Positions 11,980 through 22,874 of a DNA stretch of 64,000 nt are shown one piece after another. Location: positions 1 through 64,000 of the forward strand of contig MU129175.1 of assembly GCA_014904985.1 (NCBI GenBank), written 5' to 3'. Both the position numbers and the translations under genes were made by a program. The notes below the pieces were generated by a model. It did not search any database and was not told the origin of the DNA. It saw only the letters and a program-made list of their open reading frames with translations. This DNA is from Hydnum rufescens UP504. Its lineage: Eukaryota; Basidiomycota; Agaricomycetes; Cantharellales; Hydnaceae. The stretch's first letter is position 1, and each line of letters opens with the position of its first letter.

Positions 11980-13001
11980 CGGATGTTGTGTACTGGAGAG
12001 AGAAGGGGGGGTGATGCAAGGCGGTGCGAGGAAAGTGGACCTACCCATTCAGCACGTATTCAAATTCTTTGAGCGCCCGTTCTGCTTCAAATAATTAGGG
12101 CACGCCCAAGACAATCCACAGGAATAGAATGAGGTGCATATTATCCAATGAAGTTCGCGATCTTGACACTAGTGACTAGGTAGGAAACGACCGAAAGGTC
12201 GCTCAAGCCTGTTTGCTTCAACCCCATACTCGGGAATAAAATCGCACCTCGATGGAAAATTTAAAGTGCCGGCGAAACATTTGGAAGTTTTTGTCTTGAA
12301 TACTTCACTTACTGTCCTCTTCGAGATCCTGGACCTTATTCTGGCACTTGAGCGAGTTGAGTCTCCGACGCGAGGACTGCCCGTCATGAGCACGTGAAGG
12401 GATGTAATTTCCGCACTGCCACGCTATCGTCCTGGGCTCTCGGTGACCACGAAGGGGAGAGTTCCCAGGCACTCACCTGGGACCGCTCCCCCCAGTATTA
12501 GCTCTATTTGTACAGTGTTCCGCGGCAGGCATTTCCATCACAGCACGTCGCGTACTGAACACGAAATGTGCTTCTGGCCTAGGCGCCCTGGAGTCTTTGA
12601 CTCCAACATTATCGCCTCACCCAAAGAAGGCTTGCTGGACTCCCTCTCTCGTGACTCTCGAGGGTCCATGGCGTCTCCCATTCATTTCTGCCCTCCCCCT
12701 TCTCTCGCCGATTTACCACAAATACTGCATCTGGAAAGGAGTCACCCACTCCTGATATCTAGCTCGCGCTCTCATGTACTGTACTGTGCCTATCTCGTGG
12801 AAAGTCCATGGTGACCCCACTCTTAACACGGATCACTGTCTATTCCAAAACGATGTATTCGTCTTTAGAAAGGAGATGATTTATTCGCGAGAGCATCGAG
12901 TGACTCGCAATGTTGTACTCACACCTCGGGGTCATCATTCATACATTACACGTTCATAATTATAAAGAGGATTCTCTCGCGCTCTCAATAGTCTCCTCAG
13001 G
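11980..13001. other. Duplicated noncoding stretch left of the retroelement
   Basis: It aligns with 1,842-2,236 and 3,063-3,633 of the first unit. No gene is supported; the open frame at 12,443-12,814 is not kept in frame in the other copy. It ends at the left boundary of the PAT-like element. Confidence 0.5.
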
Positions 13002-13161
13002 TAGATCCCTCTTAGTCCAAAGGAACGACGACGCAGAGGGGGGGCTAGCGAATGAAGGAGTGAGCAGATCGGCAGAGCCCGGATTTGTTTCCGGAGGCCG
13101 AGCGAAACGACGAAACGACGTTCGCATCGTCCAGAACGAGACACACGAGAGTCTCCTTTCG
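13002..13161 (+). repeat. PAT element repeat A1
   Basis: 160 bp starting TAGATCCCTCTTAG and ending CTCCTTTCG. It is repeated at 18,395-18,554 with one visible mismatch in the first third. It marks the left end of the element. Confidence 0.9.
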
Positions 13162-13256
13162 TTCATTCGTTACTTGCTACAGACAGTTACCTGAGCCTAC
13201 ACTAGACTACACCACATTCATTTCCATAACAAAACTCTCGAGGCAACATACAACCT

Positions 13257-14645
13257 ATGGCTATTGGTATTACAAAGGGAGACACCCGTACAGAAATCCC
13301 ACCAGTACCAGCAGCGACTACCGGGAGTCAGACTTCAAATGCAACAGAATCCCAACCCAATCCAAGCAACCGACAAGATGGCCGGACAGGGGAGACCTAC
13401 TTGGAAATTCTTCAGAAGCTGCGACAGCTAGAAGCGGATATAGAGAAGGAACGAGACCACCGTGAAATTATGGAGCTCGAATTCCAAGCTGAGCGAGAGA
13501 CTCTGAATGACACTATCGCAGTCCTGGAAACTAAACTGAGCAACAGTGACGCTGGCAACCCCACACTGGAGACAGAATCACTGATAGCAAGGATCACCGC
13601 AGAATCAGTTGCTGCTGCAACAAGTGCTGCAATGGCAGCCTTTTCGAGCAACCCAGTGCTAAGCAAGCCAGTGAAGAAACACGCATTATCGGCAGCCAAC
13701 TATGTCTCAGCCGAAACCGTTGAACGCTCAGGAGTCATACCTGAGATCGTCTTGAGGACTGCCCGAAAGGGCTTCTTCATTCCTTTTTCAGATCTCACAG
13801 CCTCCCAGTACCGAGACTACACCTTAAACGACAGGACGATAAAGAAGGTGACCCGAGCTGTTGAGAACAGCACAGGACTCATCGAAGCAGAGTATGTAGA
13901 CGACTCCAACAGCGACATACGAGACCGAAACCTTCCAAAGCATGAATGGCTAGAGGCGCAAACTCGTTTCATACAACTGCTACAAATGGAAGGTGTGGCA
14001 GACGATGTCACAGTCGAGAATTTCCGCCACCTCCACAAATTCATCGTGAGCCATACTCTCTGGGACTTCAACTTCCCAGTCCTAGCCCGAGCAGAACACA
14101 CTCTGCGACGGAAATTCTTCACAAGTCCCTTCTCGTTCGCCGATGCCAACCTAGAGAGGGAGGTCCAAAATGCACAGACGGCGTATAATCAAGAGACCTT
14201 CCAGATGCTGGCCAAACGCATCACAAACGGATCTGACCTTGCACAGCCATCGCAATCACGGATTCAACGGGAGCGAAACCCGATTTGTTATGATCCCATC
14301 TCCCGACCCACTGAGCGCAACCCATCTCACAGCAAGTGGCCCAATCAAGGGGAATCTACGAAGCCCTTTCGAGGGAGCAACGAGCGCCCTGGCCCCGAGG
14401 CTCGTTGCTGGTGCTGCGGGAGGGCTGGCCACAGGGCCACAGACTGTACACTGTCGACAACAGCAACAGGGAACCCAATTCGTTCACGATCAACCAATGG
14501 AAGAGTCACGCGTATATCAGACTCCAAAGAGTACTGCTACTATGGCCACATCGGATGTACCTGTATCAAACAAGACTGCCAATCTCTCCACGAGTGTTCG
14601 ATCTGTGGTAGCCAAAGCCACGGAGCTCGATCAACGTCGTGCTGA
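13257..14645 (+). CDS. Gag-like protein of the PAT element
   Basis: 462 residues. There is a coiled-coil-rich N-terminal third (QLEADIEKERDHREIMELEF), a central helical domain, and one zinc knuckle CWCCGRAGHRATDC at about residues 382-396. A second Cys/His cluster (CTCIKQDCQSLHECSICG) near the C-terminus may be another metal site. The zinc knuckle identifies it as the nucleic-acid-binding structural protein of the element. The stop lies about 70 bp before the next open frame, so the polyprotein boundary is unclear. Confidence 0.8.
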   Translation: MAIGITKGDTRTEIPPVPAATTGSQTSNATESQPNPSNRQDGRTGETYLEILQKLRQLEADIEKERDHREIMELEFQAERETLNDTIAVLETKLSNSDAGNPTLETESLIARITAESVAAATSAAMAAFSSNPVLSKPVKKHALSAANYVSAETVERSGVIPEIVLRTARKGFFIPFSDLTASQYRDYTLNDRTIKKVTRAVENSTGLIEAEYVDDSNSDIRDRNLPKHEWLEAQTRFIQLLQMEGVADDVTVENFRHLHKFIVSHTLWDFNFPVLARAEHTLRRKFFTSPFSFADANLEREVQNAQTAYNQETFQMLAKRITNGSDLAQPSQSRIQRERNPICYDPISRPTERNPSHSKWPNQGESTKPFRGSNERPGPEARCWCCGRAGHRATDCTLSTTATGNPIRSRSTNGRVTRISDSKEYCYYGHIGCTCIKQDCQSLHECSICGSQSHGARSTSC

Positions 14646-14712
14646 AGACAAAGCTCGAGTGGTGACCAAGTATTGAGCAGACCGTTTCGAAGCCGCCCTT
14701 ATTCACCATAAT

Positions 14713-16793
14713 TTGTTATCGCAGCACCCACAGATCACACAATGGTTGAGGGAAGGTTTCCCACTCTCCCTATCCCGTCCAATCCCTTTGCTATCAAATT
14801 CCCTTCCCCCAAATAATAGAACAGGCGCCAAACTACAGGTGGCCTTTGTACATGAATACATAATGGACGAGCTTGCCAAGGGAAGACTTGTCGGACCTTA
14901 CACATTCGAAGAAGTAATCAAGACATATGGACACTTCATCTGTTCACCCCTGAATGTCGTGGAGAAACCGTGTGTTCCAGGACAACCAGCCTCAGTAACG
15001 AAGTATCGACTAATCATAGACTGCTCAGCACCCGATACCCAAGGAACAGCAGTAAACGACCTCTTGGACCCAGATGACTACCCAACTATTTGGGATGGAG
15101 CAGAACCTCTAGCAGTATATGTGAGTCTCACTCAATTATGCATCATTATCCCATCTTTCGTGAATGAGGTCTGGGTCAGTCGACCGGACCGCTCCCAAAG
15201 GGGACTCATTCAGGTGGGGTTACAGCGTTGTGAACGTGAACCATTCCCTGTTTAGGGAACCACCCTACAGTGTATGCAGTCCAATAGCTCTAAGAGTGAG
15301 GATGTGGCAGCTGTTTAGGATGTGGAGCAGACGACTCGATGAGTGCTGCCCACAAAGCCAATATGGACTCAAGGGCGATGCCCTTGAGAAAGCCAGGCAT
15401 ACAATCAGACAAGTAGCTGAAGCCATGTACATAGATTGCGACATGCAGAGAAGGGACAATGGCAGCCGTCGGAGATATCGATGCCACTTACCGACAGTGT
15501 CCTGTGGCACCGCAACACAAACGACTAGTTGTGCAATGCGGGAATGACGGCAAGTTCTATGTGAACCAAGCTGTCCCATTCGGTGTTCGCCCTGGTGCTG
15601 GGATCTGCGGAGCAGTACTAGAACCTGTACGAGACATATTGGCTGCAAACGGAATAGGACCAATCAGGAGATGGGTGGACGACATGATGTTCATAAACTG
15701 CCCTTTATCCGACCCACCAGCTCCACTTCCCATCACAGTAAAAAGGGAACCGTCGAGACATACACGTTATTTCCGGCTCCCAGCAGTACCAATCCTCTTC
15801 GATACTCCCCACGAGATAGCCCGGACAGCCCACCCAATCGAGATCTCAGAAATCGAAGCCCAGAGACTACGAAATCTGGACCAGGATGCGTCTGTTAGAG
15901 AGTGGACCTACCAATACAACCTGAGTGACATAACGGCGATCACAGATGAACTAGGAGTGTCATGGGCACCACAGAAGTGGCTAGATTTTGCCTTCGAAAG
16001 AACCTACATCGGTTTCCTCTGGGATTATTTCCTAAAGCGGGTCTCATTGCCAGATATGAAACGACAGAAATATCTGGCACGCGCGGAGGCACTATTGGCG
16101 GTTAGCGACCACAAAACAAAACTCCAGCCAGTCCTTCAATTACATGGGTGCCTCATGCACATTACCTTCGTGCACCGCCAGGGCCAATCAAGATTACCGT
16201 CAATTCAGCGTTTCATGAATGGTTTCCAGTCACCTCACGTGATGCACACAATGATGAGCACCGTGCTGGAGGATATTCAGTGGTGGGTGAACCAGCTATC
16301 ACAACCAGGGGTATACCGCAACCTGGCAAACCAGAAGCCGCTAGTGGATTACAGGATCTCAGTTGATGCCTCATCAGGGTGGGGAATCGGGTTGCGAGTG
16401 GGGGACCAGTATAAAGCATGGCACTGGAAACCACGTGCTCTAGGACACAGTGGTAGAGACATTGGAGGTGCAGAGAGCATTGCAATCGAATTTGCCATCA
16501 GATGGCTAGTGGTGCGAGGAACCCGCAGCCAGAGGGTCAAGATCTCGGCAGATAATCAGGGAGCAAACGGGGCCTTTGGTCGAGGCCGTGGCCGTAACCG
16601 ATGGACCAACGAAGCAATCCAGTGTGGCTGGGAGGTTTCAGAGACAGCAGACCTCGAGATTCAGGTGCAGTACATTGCAAGCGGGGCAAACCCAGCAGAC
16701 CCAGTATCACGGGGAATTTTCGGTGGGTTGAGTAAACTACCAGAGTCATTTGAGATCCCGAGAGACCTCGTACCATTCCTTTATGAAGTATAA
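14713..16793 (+). CDS. Reverse transcriptase-RNase H of the PAT element (interrupted)
   Basis: The N-terminal part (14,713-15,120) has the early RT motif KYRLIIDCSAPDTQG. The rest (15,459-16,793) has motif A (GDIDATYRQCPVAP), motif B (VPFGVRPGAGICG), the catalytic motif C as RWVDDMMF, and a RNase H domain (ISVDASSGWGIGL, then ISADNQGANGAFG). These match DIRS/PAT reverse transcriptases. Between the parts, 15,121-15,450 has stops in the RT frame. It begins with a good intron donor (GTGAGT at 15,121), but I could not find a phase-consistent acceptor, so it may be an intron or a disabling insertion. Confidence 0.8.
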
Positions 16794-16886
16794 TACACCT
16801 AGCCTAATATAAACCCCCCCCTTTTTCCTGCAGATGGGACAGCAGTCTACCATCAGACAGAATCCTTCACGATATATCCCAGACCC

Positions 16887-18167
16887 ATGTCAGTGGGACG
16901 GAAACCGAGGGGTGGACGAGGAACCCCCAAACCATCAGCCTTTAGACCATGGGTCCAAGCAGAACATTGTATGTTTTGCTGGGTCTCACCGGAAGTGGTA
17001 GCCAAGCGAGCACACCTAATCCACAGCCACCCCGAGCAAGCCATGACCTTAGGGAAAACACAGTGGGTCATGCAACAAGCTCTAGAGAAATCCATGCGGC
17101 AAGCCTATGCCTCAGGCCTCCTGAGGTGGATCGAGTGGGCTGATGCTAACAACATACAAGAGCATGACCGGTTACCCGCCAATGAGATACTCCTTGGCTG
17201 CTTCATTGCAGATGCAGCCGGAGTGATTGGGGAGGCAGGGATCAAGAACTGGTTTGCAGGATTGGCAGCCTGGCACCGATACCACAACATTCCTTGGCAT
17301 GGATCGAGCGCACGCACGGCCCTGATACTGGCAGGTTGCCGGAAACTGGCACCGGAGTCCTCAATGAGAGAACCTCGTCCACCAGTCACGATCCCTCACC
17401 TCTATGCAATTCACCGCCAGATGGATTTCTGCAACACATATGACATTGCATGTTGGGCCATCGTCTGCTGTGCATTCCATGGTTTGGCTAGATTAGGGGA
17501 AGTTACTGTGCCCACCAAATCGAGCTTCAGGAAAGATCGGCATGTCCACCGAGGGACAAGACTCCAGAGAGAAGAGAACAATGGTATAAAATCGATGTCT
17601 CTACACATTCCCTGGACCAAAACAGCACAGATGCGAGGGGCAGAGCTAATCCTGACATACGAAGAAGGCCCCACATGCCCATATCGGGCTATCGAAAGAC
17701 ATCTGGAGATCAACTGCGACGTCCCTCCACATGGACATTTCTTCGGTTATGAAACCACAACAGGCTGGGAACCCCCAATAAAAAGGAAGGTGATGGACCG
17801 TCTATCGAATATTTGGCGAGACGCTGGCCTGGAAGTCCCGACAGGACACAGTTTCCGCATCGGCAGAACCACCTTTCTCCTAGAGCGGGGCACGGACATT
17901 CAGATAGTCCAGAAATTAGGACGGTGGAGCTCGGACTCCTTCTACCTATACTGGAGAAACCTCCAATCAATCATTCCACAGCACATCCACGATGCAGCAT
18001 TACTCAAGAAGGTTAATAACTCGATGAGTGCATACTTTGAGGAAACCGACCCCATCCTAGTAAGTAGGTGGAAGGAAATACAAGAGGCTCGGGCCCGCAC
18101 AGCAGGAAGCAATGGTAACACAGGGATTGTAGCTCGGAGGTCAAAGAAACAGAAGAAGAGTACATAG
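16887..18167 (+). CDS. Tyrosine recombinase of the PAT element
   Basis: 426 residues. An N-terminal SAM-like core-binding region (QALEKSMRQAYASGLLRWIE) precedes the catalytic domain. The catalytic signature can be followed: Arg in HGLARLGEV, the His-x-x-Arg box in GHSFRIGRTTF, the Trp in LGRWSSDSF and the Tyr nucleophile in the following YLYWRN. All residues are present, so the enzyme could be active. It would integrate the circular DNA intermediate without duplicating the target, which agrees with the flanks. The basic C-terminal tail (RRSKKQKKS) may be a nuclear localisation signal. Confidence 0.88.
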   Translation: MSVGRKPRGGRGTPKPSAFRPWVQAEHCMFCWVSPEVVAKRAHLIHSHPEQAMTLGKTQWVMQQALEKSMRQAYASGLLRWIEWADANNIQEHDRLPANEILLGCFIADAAGVIGEAGIKNWFAGLAAWHRYHNIPWHGSSARTALILAGCRKLAPESSMREPRPPVTIPHLYAIHRQMDFCNTYDIACWAIVCCAFHGLARLGEVTVPTKSSFRKDRHVHRGTRLQREENNGIKSMSLHIPWTKTAQMRGAELILTYEEGPTCPYRAIERHLEINCDVPPHGHFFGYETTTGWEPPIKRKVMDRLSNIWRDAGLEVPTGHSFRIGRTTFLLERGTDIQIVQKLGRWSSDSFYLYWRNLQSIIPQHIHDAALLKKVNNSMSAYFEETDPILVSRWKEIQEARARTAGSNGNTGIVARRSKKQKKST

Positions 18168-18270
18168 AGATTGGAGGACAGCAGTTTGTTTTTTTCACCG
18201 GCGCTGGTTGGGGTGATAGTACATGATTCCGCCAGATATGACTATGGTCTTCGCACCGGCTGGTTGGGGT

Positions 18271-18394
18271 GCACAGTCAATCTGCCGCTCTCATGCACCG
18301 AGATCGCAAGCTATTGCTTCGCAATCTCTCACACACTCACACCAGAAGACACCCGTTTAGATTAGACGAGAGCAAACAAGACAGACTCGCTAGC
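18271..18394 (+). repeat. PAT element repeat B1
   Basis: 124 bp, starting GCACAGTCAATCTGCC and ending GACTCGCTAGC. The same sequence forms B2 at 18,623-18,746 with two or three visible mismatches. It directly abuts A2. Confidence 0.88.
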
Positions 18395-18554
18395 TAGATC
18401 CCTCTTAGTCCAAAGGAACGACGACGCAGAGGGGGGGCTAGCAAATGAAGGAGTGAGCAGATCGGCAGAGCCCGGATTTGTTTCCGGAGGCCGAGCGAAA
18501 CGACGAAACGACGTTCGCATCGTCCAGAACGAGACACACGAGAGTCTCCTTTCG
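18395..18554 (+). repeat. PAT element repeat A2
   Basis: Copy of A1 (13,002-13,161). It lies between B1 and a short spacer leading to B2, giving the B1-A2-B2 arrangement. Confidence 0.9.
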
Positions 18555-18622
18555 CCCCCCCACCCACCCTACAAGTTTTCTTCTGGTTTAGTCGTGAGAG
18601 CGGTGAGCTATCCCACCCACCC

Positions 18623-18746
18623 GCACAGTCAATCTGCCGCTCTCATGCACCGAGATCGCAAGCTATTGCTTCGCAATCTCTCACACACTCACGCCAGAAG
18701 ACACCCGTTTAGATTAGACGAGAGCGAACAAGACAGACTCGCTAGC
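18623..18746 (+). repeat. PAT element repeat B2
   Basis: Copy of B1 that forms the right end of the element. The host sequence resumes at 18,747 and matches 3,634 onwards in the first unit. Confidence 0.88.
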
Positions 18747-19218
18747 ACAGGAATAGAGGTTACAGCAGACGAAACATGTTTCCGTCAAGCGAACATTCAC
18801 CAGCCTTCACCCGCCGCGATGATTGAGCGGTCCCATACCGTCACGCACGTGAGTGGATAATGGGAAGGACTCCCATAATGTATGTTCTGCTGGTCAAGCC
18901 CTCATATAGGGACCATACCCAGCCTCGCCCTATCGCCCGAGATCCTGCTCTGAGGAGTTCGAAGGGGAACGATGCTAGTGTTCCAGACAAGAGAGTTAGG
19001 TGCTCTACTGGAGGGGTGGGACCAAGTCACAACAGCCCCTCTGGAATCGCCAGAACACCCTCAGGGATAGGGATAACAACAAAAGGAATTTCGAAGACGC
19101 AGTCGAGCGGACGAAAAAGACCTGAGCGGAGGTCGGGCCATTGTTCTACCAGAGTCACCAACTCGGAAGTTGTGTTCCGCCGTGAGCACGTGGCAAATAA
19201 CTCGCGCCACTTTTGCCC
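18747..19218. other. Duplicated noncoding stretch right of the retroelement
   Basis: It aligns with 3,634-4,251. It is upstream sequence of a PET117 copy and no gene is supported. Confidence 0.5.
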
Positions 19219-19520
19219 ATGTCCTACAGGGCAAAGGCGACACTTGTGGCACCCATCGCCTCCTCGTCCCTCACTGTATGGGCCGTCCATGCGAACCAAG
19301 CTGCAGAGAGAGATGCGAGGCGTCCCCCGACTTCCCGACTTCCATGCTGCAAGATCACTGAACATGTACAAGGCAGTGTACAAGGGTGTTGCTCGAGACG
19401 AGGCTAGGCAGGCTGCGAAGTAGGAGTCAGCGTGAGGAAGACCTTCGATAATCTCTATTGAAACCGGAGCGATACGAAGCGGCGCAAAGGGTTGGGCCAG
19501 CTGTAATGATGGGACTTCGT
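19219..19520 (+). pseudogene. PET117: PET117, decayed copy 2
   Basis: Exon 1 from ATG 19219 (MSYRAKATLVAPIASSSLTV, then WAVHANQAAERD) is open, but the intron donor has changed from GTGAGG to GCGAGG. Exon 2 keeps VYKGVARDEARQAAK and then meets a TAG about 30 residues early, inside the helix that the intact gene continues as RRQREEELRQS. The later KRERYEA region is still visible beyond the stop. It is probably non-functional. Confidence 0.8.
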
Positions 19521-19539
19521 CTGAATCCCCAGTATAATC

Positions 19540-19950
19540 AGCACATTGAAATTGCCGTCAGTGGCAGCCTCTCCTCCGTTATGCCTGGTCCATTCTTCTG
19601 ATGCACATCAGGCGCCTGTATTAGCGACTTCCCTGTTTCGCAAACTTTAAGCGCATTCTCTTTCGAATCCATTAGTTTGGGAAGCATCCGATCTGGAATG
19701 TGATAGAGTTCGGGGTTCTGTCCTACTCGGCTGGGCCAAAGTGATTCCCCTCGTCGTCGTGGTTTCCGCTGATATCTGTGGATGTACCACGTGTTGTGCC
19801 CCATGTTTGTTTGCGATCGCTGTCTTGCACGTCGTGTTCATCGTGTCTGTCGCCATGGTCAAGGACCTCCAAGAAACGATAAATGTGAACCTCACCTCCG
19901 CAAATGACGTCCTCTGAGTCTCCGATGACTGGAAGAAGTCATGCACAGTC
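19540..19950 (-). pseudogene. Unknown conserved minus-strand segment, copy 2
   Basis: An open frame of 99 residues with ISAETTTTRGITLAQPSR is kept in frame relative to 26,900-26,990. The continuation in another frame carries ALKVCETGKSLIQAPDVH and EERLPLTAISMC. It is convergent with the PET117 copy. The product is not recognised. Conservation of the AETTTTRG stretch in two copies suggests that it once coded. Confidence 0.4.
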
Positions 19951-20259
19951 GATTACACCTCACGCACAGGGCCGGACGAAGACGAAATAAGGGACTCGAT
20001 CTCATACAATGCGTCTCGGACTGCCATCTCAGTGAACTGTATTTTCCATTGCTAAGACAATCTATACGTGGGCTACATACAGATATGCACAAGTCATTGC
20101 TTAGGATAACACGTCTATCGCTCGAGTATTGCGTGCCCGCCACGTCAGAAGTTGATCCTGGTCAGCAATCCTCTCGTATTTTTCCCGCTCCTGGAGAGTT
20201 AGGGGAGACTCAGACTCACAGATGAAGGTGCGTGCCCCGCATGAAATCTGTGACTGACA

Positions 20260-20640
20260 TGCAAAATTGCGATTAGGTGAAAGTGCATTCTCTTCCGATC
20301 TCACACAGCTCTGCACTAGTATAGTCGAACGTGTCCCATTTCCATTGTCATCAAAGGCGGACTCACCACAATCAGGTGATCCGCCGGTTGCGGACGTGAC
20401 GTGGAGCAAAGACCCGATTCACTGGTGTCATGCAGTTCTTATTGGCGCCAGAGGCAAGGATGCGCGAGAAGGCAAAGCCGTGGACTCGAGTCACTAGATG
20501 TTCACCCACTATCATCACGTCACCCTCTGCCTCAAACTTATCGAGTTCCATTATTTCAATCGGTTTCATCCAGTGGCAAAAAACCAATATGTTGTGATTA
20601 GCGAGAAAAGAAAAGGACTGAAGACATATCAAGCATCTCA
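20260..20640 (-). pseudogene. Fragment of unknown gene shared with 27,600-28,080
   Basis: The minus-strand frame has IEIMELDKFEAEGDVMIVG, related to MVEVDKFEAEDDVTM on the plus strand at 28,020-28,070; this part is therefore inverted between the copies. Flanking 20,350-20,480 aligns directly with 27,665-27,770. The function is unknown. Confidence 0.35.
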
Positions 20641-20900
20641 GCAGAATCAGCGATCACCGCGATCTTCCTCGTCTCCCGATCGTACCATTACCTATGATCT
20701 CAATATGCTGGAAGAGCGTGGCCGAACGCGAGACGCAAAGGACGGACTTGACGTCGCCTCGTTGGGATACCTGCTGGATCATTTTTATGCTTCCTCATTC
20801 TTTCACCACCTCGTTCTCCACTCAAGACACGGGGGGTGAGATTATGGACGGATGGTATGATTCATCCCTTGGTCTCATGCCAAATTGTCTCTTGGCGGGG
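20641..20900 (+). pseudogene. ARH1 fragment 3 (C-terminal part)
   Basis: It resembles the ARH1 stretch that includes ERGRTRDAKDGLDVASLGY and GWYDSSLGLMPN. It lacks the beginning and end of the gene. Confidence 0.55.
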
Positions 20901-21060
20901 TGAATAGTATAGATTTCAGGTGAAACGAGACGCTAGTGCGTGTCGCAATCTCCATCCGGACACGTCTCCCGCACCCCTACTGGCCTACACTGTTTCTGAA
21001 TTTTCTGTCTCTCTAGCGGAGCATTGACTGAATGGGTTTTTCAGCATCTATTTCTCCCAT
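20901..21060 (-). pseudogene. Nuclease-like gene, heavily deleted remnant
   Basis: Only DNA-level similarity to the 5' end region of the nuclease-like gene (compare 8,230-8,430 and 23,770-23,950) remains, with the middle deleted. It occupies the expected place between an ARH1 fragment and an M3 fragment. Confidence 0.4.
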
Positions 21061-22299
21061 CATTTTTCAGAATGTGGTCGGCACGACGCCCCGAAAGATG
21101 GCAAGGCCCTCATGGCTAGTTCAGGTCAGAAACTCACTTTTGAAGCGCTCCATCATGCCAAAAAAAATACTGAAGGGGGAGTGATCTTGATCTCCCCGCA
21201 GAGGTCCGTGAGCAATTGAAGATCGTAAGCTCCCATCCAATCCCAACTATACTCCCCTAACCAGGTAAATTATCCACAGCTCAAGAAGGATCTTTTTACC
21301 ACTTGCTCTAGGTTCTCTGTGAGTGTCATTTCTGGTCGACTGTCGTCACATCTTGATTTCTATTCGCGCAGAAAAACCTTAACGAGGACAAAGAACTATC
21401 TCATTCACTCGATGGTGAGATTTCAAGAGCAGCTCGTCGCGCCGGTGTTTTGGATGACATTAATAGGTACAGCAAGCGGACTAGAGAATATGGCATCGAG
21501 CTCTTCGCCGTCACTTTCAAAACACCCAGCATTATACTCGTGGCATGTGTTTTTCATCGATGTATTGGGTGTCGATCATAAAAAACCATTCGATTTATTT
21601 CAAACACGCTCATGATCCTGAAACTCGCAAAAGGGCGCTGCGAGGATCTGATAGTACCCTGGAGATCAATGTCCCCTCTCTTAACCGAAGCTCTTGATCT
21701 CCGCCGGAAACCGGCCGCTCTGATGAAGTACAAGACATGGGCAGGCTACGTGGAAGAGAACAAGATGACGAAGACTGCGGACGCAGTCAAGTATGAACGT
21801 TCTCAGGGCTATCTCAGGTTCTTTCCTACACGGTCGCCCCTGGACGAGGCTCTTTGGGGCATTTCGTGGGAGGTCAGTGTTTTGAAATCATCGTTCTTCG
21901 GCCTTAAGTCTCCTTCCGTTTCTGAATCGTGCTTCTGTGGCTTCGAGAAAGTACACCCCAAGTGCCTTTACTCTCGGGTTTGTCACGTCGTCTTCGTTCT
22001 GAAGTGCTGTCGCCGAAATATCTCTGTTCGATCTTAGGTGTTCTGCAATGATCCAATGAGCCCTCAGGCGAGAGGGTCTCATTCATCTAGGCTTTGTGAG
22101 GCACTCGGGTCTCCCTTATCTTCGTTATTTCGGGTCAGTATTATGGAAAGGAGAACTGCTTCCAGGGAATGCCGCGACCAGATGGAGTCCATCAAGGTCA
22201 TCATCTCCTAAAATTCACAGCGGTGTGTTCACTCCAGCCCATGTGACCGTCTAGTTATTCCTTGGAAGGGCACGTAGTTCGGATGTGTTCTTAAAGCAT
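21061..22299 (+). pseudogene. M3 metallopeptidase fragment 2, internal deletion
   Basis: It contains the SSGQKLTFEAL exon, then LLTEALDLRRKPAALMKYKT, GYVEENKMTKTADAVK and further pieces of the N-terminal half, and jumps to the C-terminal GISWEVSVLKSSFFGLK region. The zinc-binding exon is missing. Introns are retained. It ends by joining ARH1 sequence, as at 6,812. Confidence 0.7.
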
Positions 22300-22800
22300 T
22301 GGGTTACCGGCCACCCACCTAACCCACCGCCACCGCCACTATCTACCACTACATAAATCACTTTGAATGGTCATGCCAACACCTCTCTTGACGTTGCACG
22401 ACTCTTACTGTCCGGCCCTGTCAAGCTATCGCCTCCTGATATGCCTGTGGAAGTTACAGACCAGCTCAAATCTTCGTTTATTCGGTATGTCAATATCGTC
22501 TTGAGACGCGGGCCGTCCCAAGTTTCCTTTACCAGTCAAGGAGCTTTGCGAACTCCTTAATTTACCTGCGGCCTCGATCGACCCCATCTGCCCTCTTCCC
22601 AGATCTCACCTCGCCAGGACTATCATGCCAAGACTCCCGAATTCTCGCCCTCCTTTCCGAAGGTCCTAATGATCCACCTCGAAGTACACCGAAGACGTTT
22701 CCTATTCGATTTCTCCGATCACCACAATCTTGTCTTCGTGTTGTACCATCATGTATGATCTCAATACGACGGACAACATGTATGGGGAATCATTACAAAT
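22300..22800 (+). pseudogene. ARH1 internal fragment 4
   Basis: This is the copy in which TSLDVARLLLSGPVKLS reads in frame with the preceding GHAN, showing the ancestral NAD(P)-site reading (GHGN-SLDVARLLL) that the 31-kb copy has lost by a 1-bp deletion. A stop (TAA, about 22,352) just upstream and the short length show it is a relic. Confidence 0.7.
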
Positions 22801-22874
22801 GCAATTCGGATTAGAGAAATAACAAGAAATAACAAGAAAATAGCGATTAGTCACAAAAACATCTATAAGTCACT

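Larger units (their letters stand above)
13002..18746 (+). mobile_element. Complete PAT-like (DIRS-order) tyrosine-recombinase retroelement
   Basis: The 5,745-bp element carries gag, RT-RNase H and tyrosine recombinase genes in one direction. Its repeats are arranged A1 (13,002-13,161) - genes - B1 (18,271-18,394) - A2 (18,395-18,554) - B2 (18,623-18,746), the split-direct-repeat pattern of PAT/Kangaroo elements. A1/A2 (160 bp) and B1/B2 (124 bp) are almost identical, so insertion is fairly recent. Flanks match the uninterrupted sequence at 3,600-3,660, and no target duplication is visible, as expected for recombinase-mediated integration. The RT gene appears interrupted near 15,120-15,450. 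Confidence 0.9.

Noticed and set aside
13412..14149. Minus-strand open frames in the gag gene
   Set aside because: These are shadows of the gag reading frame, which has the zinc knuckle.
18271..18746. Simple LTR of the retroelement
   Set aside because: The order B1-A2-B2 with A1 only at the left end is the split-direct-repeat pattern, and the element encodes a tyrosine recombinase and not an integrase.
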